A stretch of DNA of 17,727 bases from Entrophospora sp. SA101. Lineage: Eukaryota; Glomeromycota; Glomeromycetes; Entrophosporales; Entrophosporaceae. The DNA lies in contig CAUDNR010003946.1 in the NCBI GenBank assembly GCA_958430865.1, positions 22,202 to 39,928 of the forward strand. The letters are read 5' to 3'. Of this stretch, positions 8,973 to 17,727 are shown piece by piece. The position numbers were made by a program, and so were the translations under genes. Position 1 is the first letter of the stretch, and each line of letters opens with the position of its first letter. The notes beneath the pieces were generated by a model. The model was not told where the DNA came from. It worked only from the letters and a program-made list of their open reading frames with translations, and did no database searches.

Positions 8973-9658
8973 GTTTTGCATATTTTGTATTGTGATATTG
9001 TTGGAAAAAGTTGGAGGCGTTGACATACTTAGAACATTAACTCTTGTATGGCAAGACTTTGAGGTTGAGAAGACATTTGATCCGATTGATTGGTATTAAC
9101 TCCAAGAATATTAATTTGAGCAGATGGACTGTCTTCCTTGATTAGAGCTACTCTGTCCAACATTTTTGTGGGATTGGTTGTTGTACATTTCCAATGTTTG
9201 CAATATTAGAATCAATTTGTGATGTTGAAGAAACTCAGGATTGTTAATTGTGTTGATGATGCTCCTGGATTATTAGCAATAGTTGATGATAATTGTGCTG
9301 CACAAGCTTGTGTTTGAGCAATGCCACTTGTTTTTTCACCAAAAAATATTCTTCTCTTGCTTTTCTTAATTGAAAATATAATGTCTAAAAAAAATTCTTA
9401 CATTCACTAATAATTAAACATTTATTTATTTTCTAAAATTGAAGAATATATAACTCACTTGAGGATATTGTTTAGCAATTTTCATAAGGATGCCACGAGT
9501 ATGTTTTGCCTCTTTGTGTATTAGGCGTATAATAAGTTGGGGTATAAAGGTTATCCAATACCATACAAGAACCTCTGTTTTATTGAAAAATGTCTCAAAA
9601 ACAATTGAAATTGTTCCTTGTGCCTCGTCAAAAGATAAAAGCCACAAGATACGAATTA
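8973..9658 (-). pseudogene. TRRAP/Tra1-like FAT-region fragment
   Basis: Two exons are recognisable on the minus strand. Exon A (9658-9459) encodes LWLLSFDEAQGTIS, VLVWYWITFIPQLI, HKEAKHTRGILMKIAKQYPQ and ends at a GTGAGT donor. Exon B starts at 9384 after TTTTTTTTAG and continues TLYFQLRKAREEYFLVKKQ, which fits the FAT domain of TRRAP/Tra1. Soon after, the frame breaks several times (near 9325, 9230 and 9145), leaving a Gln/Ser-rich linker in alternating frames. The fragment is cut off 5' of exon A only about 80 bp from the start of the next gene. Its continuation lies beyond the TTAA-flanked and hAT insertions in the right inverted arm. It is a truncated, frameshifted relic. The family call rests on remembered motifs. 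Confidence 0.65.
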
Positions 9659-9738
9659 CTATATAGTTGTAAAATAAGATCGGCAAAAAATATAGGATTT
9701 TCAATGTTTACGTGTTTTGTTATTTTTTCTTTTAAAAT

Positions 9739-12700
9739 ATGCCAAAAAAAATTAGATTAACAAACGCAAAGCTCAAATCACAAACTAGTGATTTCTCATG
9801 TAGCGATGATATTCTAATTTGGTTAAAAGATGAACTTGGGTATCGACCGGGACGTTCCACTTCTTTAATTGACGATAATATGGAACAACCATTGAAAAAG
9901 GAAGATATACAAAGGTTAAAAAATTAATCTTCAATGCATTAATTTTTATATTTTGACTTATCTTGTATGCACATATTTTTGCCTTATATATAGGCTATGT
10001 AAAGGTGAAATTTTGCCAATATTAATGTTTTCATTAAAACACATCAAATCAAAAGAGTAAATATACAAAAATTTCATATTATCTCTGTTTAAATCATTAT
10101 AAACATTTACTAAATAAAAACATGTACTTCATTAAAGTCACATAAGGCAACTTCAGAAATCAAGAATTGTGTAAATGCCTAAAACATATTTGATTTTAAT
10201 GTTCAAATTTTTATTTTATAACTTAAAACCATTAACATTTAACTTTTTTGAATGAATAGTGAACCAACAAGATTACCTAAATCAAAACGTAAACTAAGTT
10301 TCGAACATAATACTATACGTAGTGCACACAATTCAACCGCGAAACCAACCACAACTTTTGATTCTATTGATGCAAATGAAGAAAGCCTTTTACAGCGTAA
10401 AATAAAGCTTGAAAAGTATTTGATAAAAATTATTGACAAAGTACAATCAGATAATCAACAAATTGAACAGTTGTCGTCTCGCATATCTGATTTTGGTAAA
10501 TATATTTATTATCCATATTCATGATTTTATTGATTAATTGCATCATTGATAAAGTTGTTGACTTTAAGGAAAAACTATTGCTGTTTTCTATGATTTAAAG
10601 AATCACAAATACGATTTGTAAAAGATCAGATTTTTGAGAAAAAGAATAAACTGCTTGTGAAAAATGCCTTTCGTGAAAAATGCATTCAAATAAATCACAG
10701 TGATGCCAATTACCAGAGGCTTTTGAGCAACTTTAAATCTAGGATCACTTTAAGAGATGAAATTGATACAGAGTCAAAAGAAAACGAGAGAACAATATTA
10801 ATAAATACACATAAAATCAAGATTAGAGAAATCTGTGATAATCATAAATTCTTGGTTCAAAATACTATATTAAGGTTTTTACTTTTATTTACAAATTTCC
10901 TGTTACTATGTTGTTTTTATTAGTTTAAAATTGAAATATATGAATTTTTTTTATATAGCAATGAATCAACAGATCACAGATTAAAAAATGAAATCTCGAA
11001 TTCTATTGAGGTTTTTGTATTTCCATGGAAGTTGAATGTTTGTTTGTTTGTTTTTCTTTCTTCTAATTAATCATATATATATTAGGCACTAATTCGGTTG
11101 ATATCACCAAAAGTATTGCTAGAATCGGTACTGAGTGTAATAAGATCAACATCAAAAGATATTAGGTAAAAAATTTTTTAAAAAATTTATTTTTTCTATA
11201 TGGCTTTATGATCAATTGATTGTGATATTCTTGACACTTTCAATATTAGCCGGGTAAAAAAACAATTTTTAGAAATATATTTGAAAAGAAATACACAGGA
11301 TATTCAAGATCTTGTAAATCAACATAAAGAAAATCATATCACCAAATTTATTGAAACTGAAGCAACTTACAATGAAATTTTTGCAGTGAAAGAACATGCC
11401 AAAAAATTGCAAAATTCAATTGAGATTGCTATTCATAATCAATTTAAACATGATCCCTCTATGACTAATCGAATCATGTATGTGCCTATTTTTTTTCTTT
11501 GGTATTAATGACAAAAAAAGGTTCATTATATATTTACAAATTCATATATTTGTCTTTTCAGATCTTTAATAAAATCAAAAGTAGAATTGGAGGCAGAGAA
11601 ACATACTTTAGATGTTCTTGATAAATGTGTAAATGATCTTAGACTTCGATGTCAAAATGTATTATGCATAGATGATGGATTGAAAATGATTTGTGAACAT
11701 GTCAATAATTCAAATGAAATTATTGTAAGTGTAAAGATTTAATTATTAGTATTTAATATAATAATTTTATGATTTTATTTTATACTATTTACTAATTTTT
11801 TTTTTAAAAACTCAAAGGAATTGAAAAAAAGTCAAATAGAACAATTAAATTTAATTAACAATCAGACTATAACCACTTTTTTCAATCAATTAAGGGAAGT
11901 ATCAGAATATATCAAAAGAGTTCTTTGTCCTTTTTCTCACGATTTTGAATGGATTTACAAAAGAATTGATTGCATGATGATGAAAGAAAATGAAAGATTT
12001 CAAAAATTAGATTTGAAGATTACTGTTCAACTCTACTATGAAAAGTATATTCATCTCACTTTTTTTTCATATAATCTTCTAGACATATGTTATGTATTTA
12101 AAAATTCAAGTATTAAATTAGGGAAGGTTTTTTTTAGTGAAATTCATCATATTGGCTCTCTTGAAATTCATCGAACGCTTGATGATCCTTTTTTAAAAGA
12201 TGTTAAAGATATTATTCGTAGTCCAAAGTATCTTGGCGCTGAATGCATTTATATGATGTTACGAGAACTAAAATCCGAATGTACAATGTACAAAAATTTA
12301 CAATTCATAATGAATAAAAACTTTCTACCGCACTATTATGAACTGAATATGATTGGTAATTATTTGATGGGATTTTTTTATTTTTTTATTACAAACATAT
12401 TTATTTAATATATTATTATTTATTTAAACTTAGCAAAAAATTGGTTGTCTTCTGTACGAAACCTTATGATAAATTGCAATAAAAACGACTCTTATACAAA
12501 AACAATTGAAAGTATGCAAGTGGCTATTGAATATTTAAAAGGTATCTATATCTGTTCATAATTGATTATATATTTATTTATTATTTATAAATGTAAATAT
12601 ATTTTTTTAATTATTGCTATAGATTTATTAAAGAAACAGAAAAAGGATTATAAAAATTATATAGAAAATCAGATTCCACGACACAAAGCAAAAATTGATG

Positions 12701-12881
12701 ATTTAACAAAAACCACATTTCATGCTATCCATGAAATTTTGGAAGAACGGTATGTGTAATGTTATTTTTAATTATACGTACGTGTGTGTGTGTATATGGT
12801 TTTTTTCTTCTAACCAAATATTTTTTATTTAAACCAATTTTCAGTAATGATTTTTTATGTAATTTTGCAATGATTTGTTGA
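9739..12881 (+). CDS. Probable HAUS augmin-like complex subunit 5
   Basis: My 14-exon model gives 670 aa. Exons are 9739-9914, 9994-10056, 10147-10170, 10260-10495, 10601-10874, 10959-11010, 11086-11165, 11250-11477, 11562-11724, 11818-12044, 12138-12355, 12434-12541, 12623-12749 and 12845-12881, with the stop at 12879. All introns are GT-AG and 75-105 nt, and the frame is kept throughout. The N-terminus has ILIWLKDELGY, then IQRLCKGEILPI and SLKHIKSKEQLQKSRIV. This parallels the start of human HAUS5 (633 aa) around RRLCLGQ and HVHSQRTVKKIRG. The rest is mostly Lys/Glu-rich coiled coil with no catalytic motif. HAUS5 belongs to the eight-subunit augmin complex that recruits gamma-tubulin to existing spindle microtubules. 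No stop or frameshift is seen, so it may be functional. Splicing instead past 12749 to a TAA at 12757 is a weaker alternative. The product name is moderately sure; the exon model is more secure. Confidence 0.6.
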
Positions 12882-12950
12882 TGTTTGTGTTGGGAAAAAA
12901 AAATCAAAAAGGGATTTCGATGTTACACGAATTTAATCGCGTTGTATATA

Positions 12951-14230
12951 CAGTGTGTTACAAAAAAAATTGGAAATTTTTAAATTAACATTGTGAAACA
13001 ACTACTGTATTAGTTTGTGTGAAAAATGGCTCATTTGATAGCTTAAAATCATAATTTTTATTGATAATATTTTAATAAGAAATCCTTTCGCCATTATTTT
13101 CAATGACCAGTTCACATCTCGATTTCATTGAATGAATTAAACTAATTAGAAGTGAATTAGGAATTGCATCCCACTCCTCAGCCATAAACTGCACCAATTC
13201 TGCCAGATTTTTTGGCATTCTCTTCTCCACATTCCTCTTAACAATAGCCCACAAATTTTCTATTGGGTTTAAATCAGGACTGTTGGATGGCCAATCCATA
13301 ACTTCAGGAAAGTTTTCTTGAAGAAATGTTTTGGCTCAGCGGCTTGTATGTTTGGGATCATTATCCTGTTGAAACTGCCAATCATCCCCTAACATTCTTT
13401 GGATCTCTGGGCGATGATTCTCCAATATTTCAACATAAAATTCTGCATTCATAATTTGTTGGAAGCAAAAAAGACTGGTCTTTCCATGGATGCAAAAGCC
13501 ACCTCAAGCAAAAATTTTGGTGCGATCTTTTGGCATTGGGCGAATGGGGTCTTACATTCTTATACCATCCTTCAATTGTGTTTCAGTAAAGCTGGAAAGC
13601 TGTCTCATCCAAAAATAGTGGTTTCCCCCAATTATCATTAAGATGATTTTGTGCCCACTCCACATGACATTCTTTATGCCTTATTGTTAGCATTGGGGTG
13701 GCTCTTGGCAAATTTTTCTTATATCTGATCCTTTCCAAATGCCTTAATACTGTTACATATGAGACCTCTATTCCTTTATTTAACATTTTATTAGCCAAAG
13801 ACCTCAAAGAAATAGAAGAATCTCTATGAATATATTGTCCGATTGCACACAATGCTTCCGCAGTAATTTTCTTTTTTCTACCATTACCCCTTTATGTTCC
13901 ACATTACCATTTTTTTTCAACTTTACAATATTAAAATAAATAGTTGAGAGTGGGATGTTCGTAATATTATGTAATTGACAAGCAGAACATATCCCCTGAT
14001 TCCAATAATATAATAAGGTTGTACGTTGCTGTTCTTTTGTAGATTGTGTCATTTTATTAGCAAATTACACAAAAAAATTTTATTTGATTTGGTTAAAAGA
14101 TAAAACAGACTAACTCTAATAAAGAAAGGCTTTGGTTTGAATTTTATTTGATGCGGACCAGACCGTTTTTGGTAAAGTTATTAAATTTTTTTTTACATCA
14201 AAAAATTTCCAATTTTTTTGTAACACACTG
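12951..14230 (-). mobile_element. Tc1/mariner transposon
   Basis: The 1280-bp element has terminal inverted repeats of about 30 bp that begin CAGTGTGTTACAAAAAAA at both ends and continue ATTGGAAATTTTT. It is flanked by TA dinucleotides (12949-12950 and 14231-14232), the Tc1/mariner target. It lies about 70 bp downstream of the HAUS5-like gene. The termini are nearly identical, which suggests a fairly recent insertion. It carries a broken transposase on the minus strand. Confidence 0.95.
13072..14052 (-). pseudogene. Tc1-like DD34E transposase pseudogene
   Basis: The start is at 14052 (MTQSTKEQQ), followed by a helix-turn-helix-like N-terminal half. After a one-base shift in a G-run near 13894 the frame continues EALCAIGQYIHRD, VSYVTVLRHLERI and HVEWAQNHLNDNWGKPLFL. 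The catalytic triad reads FLDETAFQLY, FQQDNDPKHTS and SPDLNPIENLW. Thirty-four residues separate the second Asp and the Glu, giving DD34E. Breaks are a TGA at 13583-13585, a one-base shift in a T-run near 13510, a TGA at 13504-13506 and a TGA at 13336-13338. The C-terminus (WAIVKRNVEKRMPKN onward) is intact to the stop at 13072. All three nonsense codons are TGA and both shifts are in homopolymers. It is probably dead, though base-calling errors could explain the shifts. Confidence 0.9.
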
Positions 14231-14269
14231 TATATGCAGAGCGCCCCAAAATTTCTTTAAATGAATGTA

Positions 14270-14290
14270 TAATAATAATAATAATAATAT
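14270..14290 (+). repeat. (AAT)n microsatellite
   Basis: About six to seven AAT units lie between the Tc1 element and the GGGGCATA repeat. Confidence 0.85.
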
Positions 14291-14330
14291 GGGGCATACT
14301 GCAACAAAACCAGACAAAGTGAACATTGGT
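14291..14330 (+). repeat. Short direct repeat, copy 1
   Basis: GGGGCATACTGCAACAAAA followed by GAACATTGGT. The same words recur at 15032-15061 with one substitution and a 10-bp gap. The two copies bracket the decayed coding remnants at 14436-14835, possibly marking a transposon or duplication, but no fuller structure is visible. Confidence 0.6.
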
Positions 14331-14435
14331 ATTACCAAAGATTTCAGGGATCAAAATTTAGTAATGTGATTATTAAAATCTTCCATTTGTTATCCTCTTG
14401 ATATATAGAATTACCTCTATATAAAAATAGTTAAT

Positions 14436-14835
14436 ATGAAGCTAATTTACATCAGATCTACTATGGAACCTAAGAATTATAGTACCATTAGAAGTATTTT
14501 AAAAAAAGAACAAGGTGAAAAAATTGCTCCTTATATTTTTAAATTAGCAGATACTAAATCCTTGCAAACATATTTAGACAAAAAAAGATCACTTATGAAA
14601 TTTGCCAAGAGAGAAAAAGAAAAGTTATAATTAATAAAAGAATATTAACACAGAACCTAGAAAATTAGGAAAAAATTTATTTACTTACTATAAATATTGG
14701 TGTATCAGTACACAGTGTGACGAAGTTACTAGAATCAATATCACTAGTTTATTTTTAAAATTGAAGAGATTCTAAAATTGGTCCTGTGGTGACAAGCAAA
14801 GAATTAAATTTGAATGGATCTGCAAATAAATATTC
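14436..14835 (+). pseudogene. Decayed coding remnant, unknown family
   Basis: A 64-codon frame (14436-14630) encodes a basic peptide with MEPKNYSTIRSILKKEQG and ends KREKEKL. Beyond its stop, a second frame near 14650-14776 reads PRKLGKNLFTYYKYW then CDEVTRINITSLF. A third near 14778-14835 reads GPVVTSKELNLNGSANKYSS. Protein-like composition in consecutive shifted frames suggests an old gene or transposon ORF broken by indels. I do not recognise the family. It could instead be one small real gene (14436-14630) followed by chance open frames. Confidence 0.3.
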
Positions 14836-15402
14836 AAGTATATGAAAATAAAAATCCTTAACCAGTTCCATGAAAAATAATTATGTCTAGATTTAAATTA
14901 TTAAAATGGATAAGATAAAAATCATGAAAATTATTATCTTAATAAATAAAAGAGAATTATTGTTGTTTCTAAAAAAATTATTGAGGAGAATTGTTGTTTT
15001 GTGTTAATTATATTATTATTTTTATATAATTGGGGCATATTGCAACAAAACGAACATTGGTTGGTTCAAGAAAAATCTTAATCATCATTCATCACTAATG
15101 TAATAATTTTTTTTTTATGCTATACAAGTTACTCCTAGGGCAAGCAAAAAATGTCATTATACCAAGATTGTCACTATAATGAGCTGTCCTTATAACATGA
15201 GTCATACATAATTTTAAATTTGGAGTTAACATATTAATATATTAATTTAACAACATATTACTATTTTAGCTTTAATTAATCAATTAATGATGCGCAATAT
15301 TCTCAAATTATTTAATTATTATATTCTTGCTATTTTTCTTTGCCAAATAATTGTTCTAAAATCTATTATCCAATATCATTTAATTGTGACCAATAATAAT
15401 AA
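14836..15402. other. AT-rich intergenic stretch
   Basis: Apart from the direct repeat at 15032-15061, it holds poly-A/T runs and an ACTATAATGAGCTGTCC word near 15174 that vaguely resembles a pogo-type terminus but has no partner. No gene was recognised. It is the 3' flank of the minus-strand gene ending at 15403. Confidence 0.4.
15032..15061 (+). repeat. Short direct repeat, copy 2
   Basis: GGGGCATATTGCAACAAAA followed by CGAACATTGGT, matching 14291-14330 apart from the gap. Confidence 0.6.
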
Positions 15403-17068
15403 CTATTCTTTAATGTTGACGATCCATGAGGTGTCAGGATTTGCAAGTCTAGAATCTAATGAATCAAGCCTTATAATTCCTTTAAATGAATCATAAGATT
15501 CATCTAAAATCAACTAAAAATATATTATATTATTTGATTAGAATTTGCAAATGATAATAATCAATAATACTTTACATATATATATTGCAAATATTTACCC
15601 TAAATCTAATTAAGTCAATTAAACAAGTTCTTATGGAGCAAAAACCAGAAAGTCGTTTAGGAAGATTTATTGAAAAGAGTTTGTGTTTCAGGTAAAGTTC
15701 AGGAGCAGCTAAATACATGATGTGGATATCCAGATCTAATTCTGTTTAATTTTATATGAATAAGTTATACTTAGAATAAATACAGTAAATAACTTAATAA
15801 ATAATTTATATTAAGCTTTAATATCTACCAGAAATGCGGATACCAAATACATTTATCAAATTAATATAATTTTTCAAAGATCTTTTTTCCAGGATAGAAT
15901 GAAAATGAGTAATTTGATCATGTAATAGTATAGATAATTTATTTGAATCATTGATTGCTTTATTGAGACCCTTTTTCCGAGCAGCAGTTTTTGCTTGCTC
16001 AAATGTAACAACTTCAGCTTCATAAATAGCATAGTTTACTTTGATATCTGGAATAAGGGGATTTCGTGTACGTTCTGACACATTCTCTTTATCTTTGTTA
16101 CGCCTTTCACTATTTGCATCACTTGAACTATTTAATCAAAATTATTTTTTAAAAATTCATGTTTTTGCAGTTTAATGAAAAAAAAATTATATATGTACCT
16201 GTTTATATAATAAAGATACTCTTTATTGAAGAATAAAGCATCAAACATTGGTGTATATAAGATAGAACGGATATGCTCCTCAGAATATAACTCGGTGAAG
16301 TAAGCTTCATTTCTTGCAAATAAATTCCAGCTGAAATTCCAAAAATAGATCATTATAATGAATGTTGAAACCATTTTTCTAAAAAAAAGCATTTAAATCT
16401 TACTATGTTTTGATTACTATTAATATAAAATGACTCATTCGTTCTGTTATGTCATTGCTTTCAAAATTTTCAAACTTGTTATAATTATTTAGAAAATCTT
16501 GAACATCCTTTTTTTCTTTAAAATTTTTGATATCTTCCAACATTTCTTTAATATGCTGATCACTGAAAACATAATTATAAACATTGAATTTCTTTTCAAA
16601 TTTTTTAAATTTATCCTTCATCTTTTGGATGTTTGTGTTAGAGCTTCCAAAGTCAACAATACCATATTTTATCAGATCACTAAGTTTTAAATACAATTGT
16701 TATAATTTTGGAACTTTATAGTTAAAATTTTGATCATTATTAATAATATTACCCCTTTGCAGCTTGATTGTGTATTTTTAACAGATCATCATATAATTTT
16801 TTCCCCTATAAATTTAAATTAGTTAGTTTAAAGCCAATTTATAAACAACAAAATACTTACAATTACCTCTCTACCAAATTTCGGATTATTCCTGCAATTT
16901 ATTTATTATTATTAATTAGAATGGTGACAAGTTGCAAATTGTAACTAGAGGATGACAAGTGGCGGGCGATAACCACCACCACCATCCTTAAAACACTTAC
17001 CCAGCTACTGCTTCCGTTGCATTACTAGATTTTTTTCTTCTAAGTTTTTCTCTTGTATCTTTTGGCAT
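15403..17068 (-). CDS. Eight-exon gene, putative Glomeromycotina-expanded family of unknown function
   Basis: Exons in transcription order are 17068-17001, 16891-16861, 16805-16753, 16679-16404, 16330-16199, 16127-15829, 15741-15599 and 15513-15403. All introns are GT-AG, 55-109 nt, and the frame is preserved to a TAG at 15403, giving 370 aa. The N-terminus is MPKDTREKLRRKK, then NNPKFGREVIGKKLYDDLL and KYGIVDFGSS, then a Lys/Glu-rich helical middle with RNEAYFTELYSEEHIRS. The C-terminal half has NPLIPDIKVNYAIYEAEV, LLHDQITHF, NVFGIRISELDLDIHIMYL and KLFSINLPKRLSGF. The order MPKxTREKxRR, NPxxGREVxG, a predicted alpha/beta core and xFGIxI resembles hypothetical proteins I associate with arbuscular mycorrhizal fungi. 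The Asp and Glu-x-Glu pattern before FGIRI could be a divergent PD-(D/E)XK fold, but the usual Lys is not evident. No function is claimed. It shares a short upstream region with the CCCH segment. Confidence 0.75.
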
Positions 17069-17404
17069 TTTTTAATTCACAATCTCAAGATAAAGATAAA
17101 ACTTGCAGAGGATTTAAAGGAAATCCTGGAAGTTGTCAATTTGGTGATAATTGTCGATATCGACACGTAATGCCAAATTCTACAACAGTTTCTCAATCAC
17201 CAAAGCAAACAAATTAAATAATAGATAGCTCAAAATGAATTTTCTTCAATATATAAGGATCCAGTTGAAAAAAATTTGTCAGAAAAAGATTCGAGAGGTT
17301 ATGATGATTTTCTTAGTGATTATAATAGCGAAGGTGGCGAAGTGGTGAATGTAAAAATTGTTGATTCTCGAGGACGACGTGAAAAAGTTAAAAGAAGTTT
17401 GTAA
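17044..17404 (+). CDS. CCCH zinc-finger coding segment, two exons, 5' end unresolved
   Basis: The first open stretch reads through NSQSQDKDKTCRGFKG and completes a C-x9-C-x5-C-x3-H finger (TCRGFKGNPGSC, QFGDNC, RYRH), a typical CCCH RNA-binding motif. A 58-nt intron with GTAATG donor and AATAG acceptor (17167-17224) joins it in frame to IAQNEFSSIYKDPVE, SRGYDDFLSDYNSEGGE and SRGRREKVKRSL, with the stop at 17402. Without splicing, the first frame stops at 17215. No ATG precedes the finger after the in-frame TAA at 17041. Either an upstream exon overlaps the divergent gene or this is a 5'-truncated relic. The C-terminal half is charged and not recognised. Confidence 0.5.
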
Positions 17405-17727
17405 TATGGTATGGTACCACACTAATTATTTATCTATTGGTTTTTTTTTTGGTAGGACAGACGCGAATTGATTTTTTTCTTTCTTGGAAAAACAATTTAT
17501 TTTTTGACAGAGTCCAAGGTGACAAAACATGAACGTTGTTGTTTAGTTTAGTTTGGGTCTCCTAAAGAAGACGTGTTAATAACTAACCAGAGGTACTTTT
17601 TTTTACTTGTATTGATATTTTTTGGTTATTATAAACATTTTAATTGGATCTTGCTGGGTAATTACAAGATTTTCATTGATAATATTTTACTTTTCGTAAT
17701 CAATAATAATAATATTATATTATTATA
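17405..17727. other. AT-rich flank without recognised features
   Basis: T-runs and an AAT/ATT-rich end near 17700. No ORF, RNA or repeat structure could be supported. Confidence 0.4.

Noticed and set aside
12045..12082. 38-nt intron ending at CTTCTAG
   Set aside because: It is shorter than the other introns and breaks the reading frame. The acceptor at 12137 gives a normal 93-nt intron in frame.
13336..13585. Possible TGA reassignment, since all three stops in the Tc1 transposase are TGA
   Set aside because: Neighbouring host genes need no TGA readthrough, and the HAUS5-like model itself ends in TGA. Simple decay is enough.
15170..15200. pogo/Tigger-like terminus (ACTATAATGAGCTGTCCTTA)
   Set aside because: No inverted partner was found in the window and there is no adjacent transposase.
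15287..15496. 69-codon plus-strand ORF
   Set aside because: It is antisense to the last exon of the minus-strand gene (15513-15403) and has no features of its own.
1..17727. tRNA, rRNA or other structured RNA genes
   Set aside because: No tRNA A/B-box arrangement or rRNA-like conserved block was noticed on either strand. A covariance-model scan could not be run.

Overview
The window looks like nuclear DNA of an early-diverging, AT-rich filamentous fungus. An arbuscular mycorrhizal fungus (Glomeromycotina, Rhizophagus-like) fits best. The reasons are very low GC, genes cut by many 55-110 nt GT-AG introns, dense nested transposon relics, and a multi-exon gene that resembles a protein family I associate with Glomeromycotina. 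No bacterial, organellar or viral signature was seen. The assignment is inferred from the sequence alone.

Layout. (1) 1-5712 is a large inverted duplication. A left arm (1-1726) and a right arm (4098-5712) flank a 2.37-kb spacer. The arm lengths differ by exactly one 111-bp block. Each arm carries a broken fragment of a TRRAP/Tra1-like gene, a degenerate ~34-bp minisatellite and a small inverted-repeat element. The spacer holds a 126-bp direct repeat, a diverged copy of the minisatellite region and a ~90-bp degenerate array. (2) 4098-9658, read on the minus strand, is a nest of insertions. A TRRAP/Tra1 pseudogene is split by an element bounded by TTAA sites (5441-8967). That element is interrupted by a 2973-bp hAT transposon (5935-8907, imperfect 8-bp target duplication). 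The hAT transposase exon is interrupted in turn by a 441-bp foldback element (7570-8010, perfect 9-bp target duplication).

(3) 9739-12881 (+) is an intact-looking 14-exon coiled-coil gene, modelled at 670 aa. It is most likely HAUS5, a subunit of the augmin complex that recruits gamma-tubulin to spindle microtubules. (4) 12951-14230 is a Tc1/mariner element with ~30-bp terminal inverted repeats, TA target sites and a dead DD34E transposase. (5) 14231-15402 holds a microsatellite, decayed coding remnants and a short direct repeat. (6) 15403-17068 (-) is an intact 8-exon gene for a 370-aa protein of a putative lineage-expanded family. (7) 17044-17404 (+) is a two-exon CCCH zinc-finger coding segment whose 5' end is missing or unresolved, head to head with the previous gene.

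The genes do not form a pathway. The window is two or three host genes embedded in transposon and segmental-duplication debris. The most notable observations are the inverted duplication with microhomology at its inner junction, the transposon-in-transposon-in-transposon order, the foldback element with 15-bp tandem-repeat ends, and the augmin-like gene with a 24-nt micro-exon.
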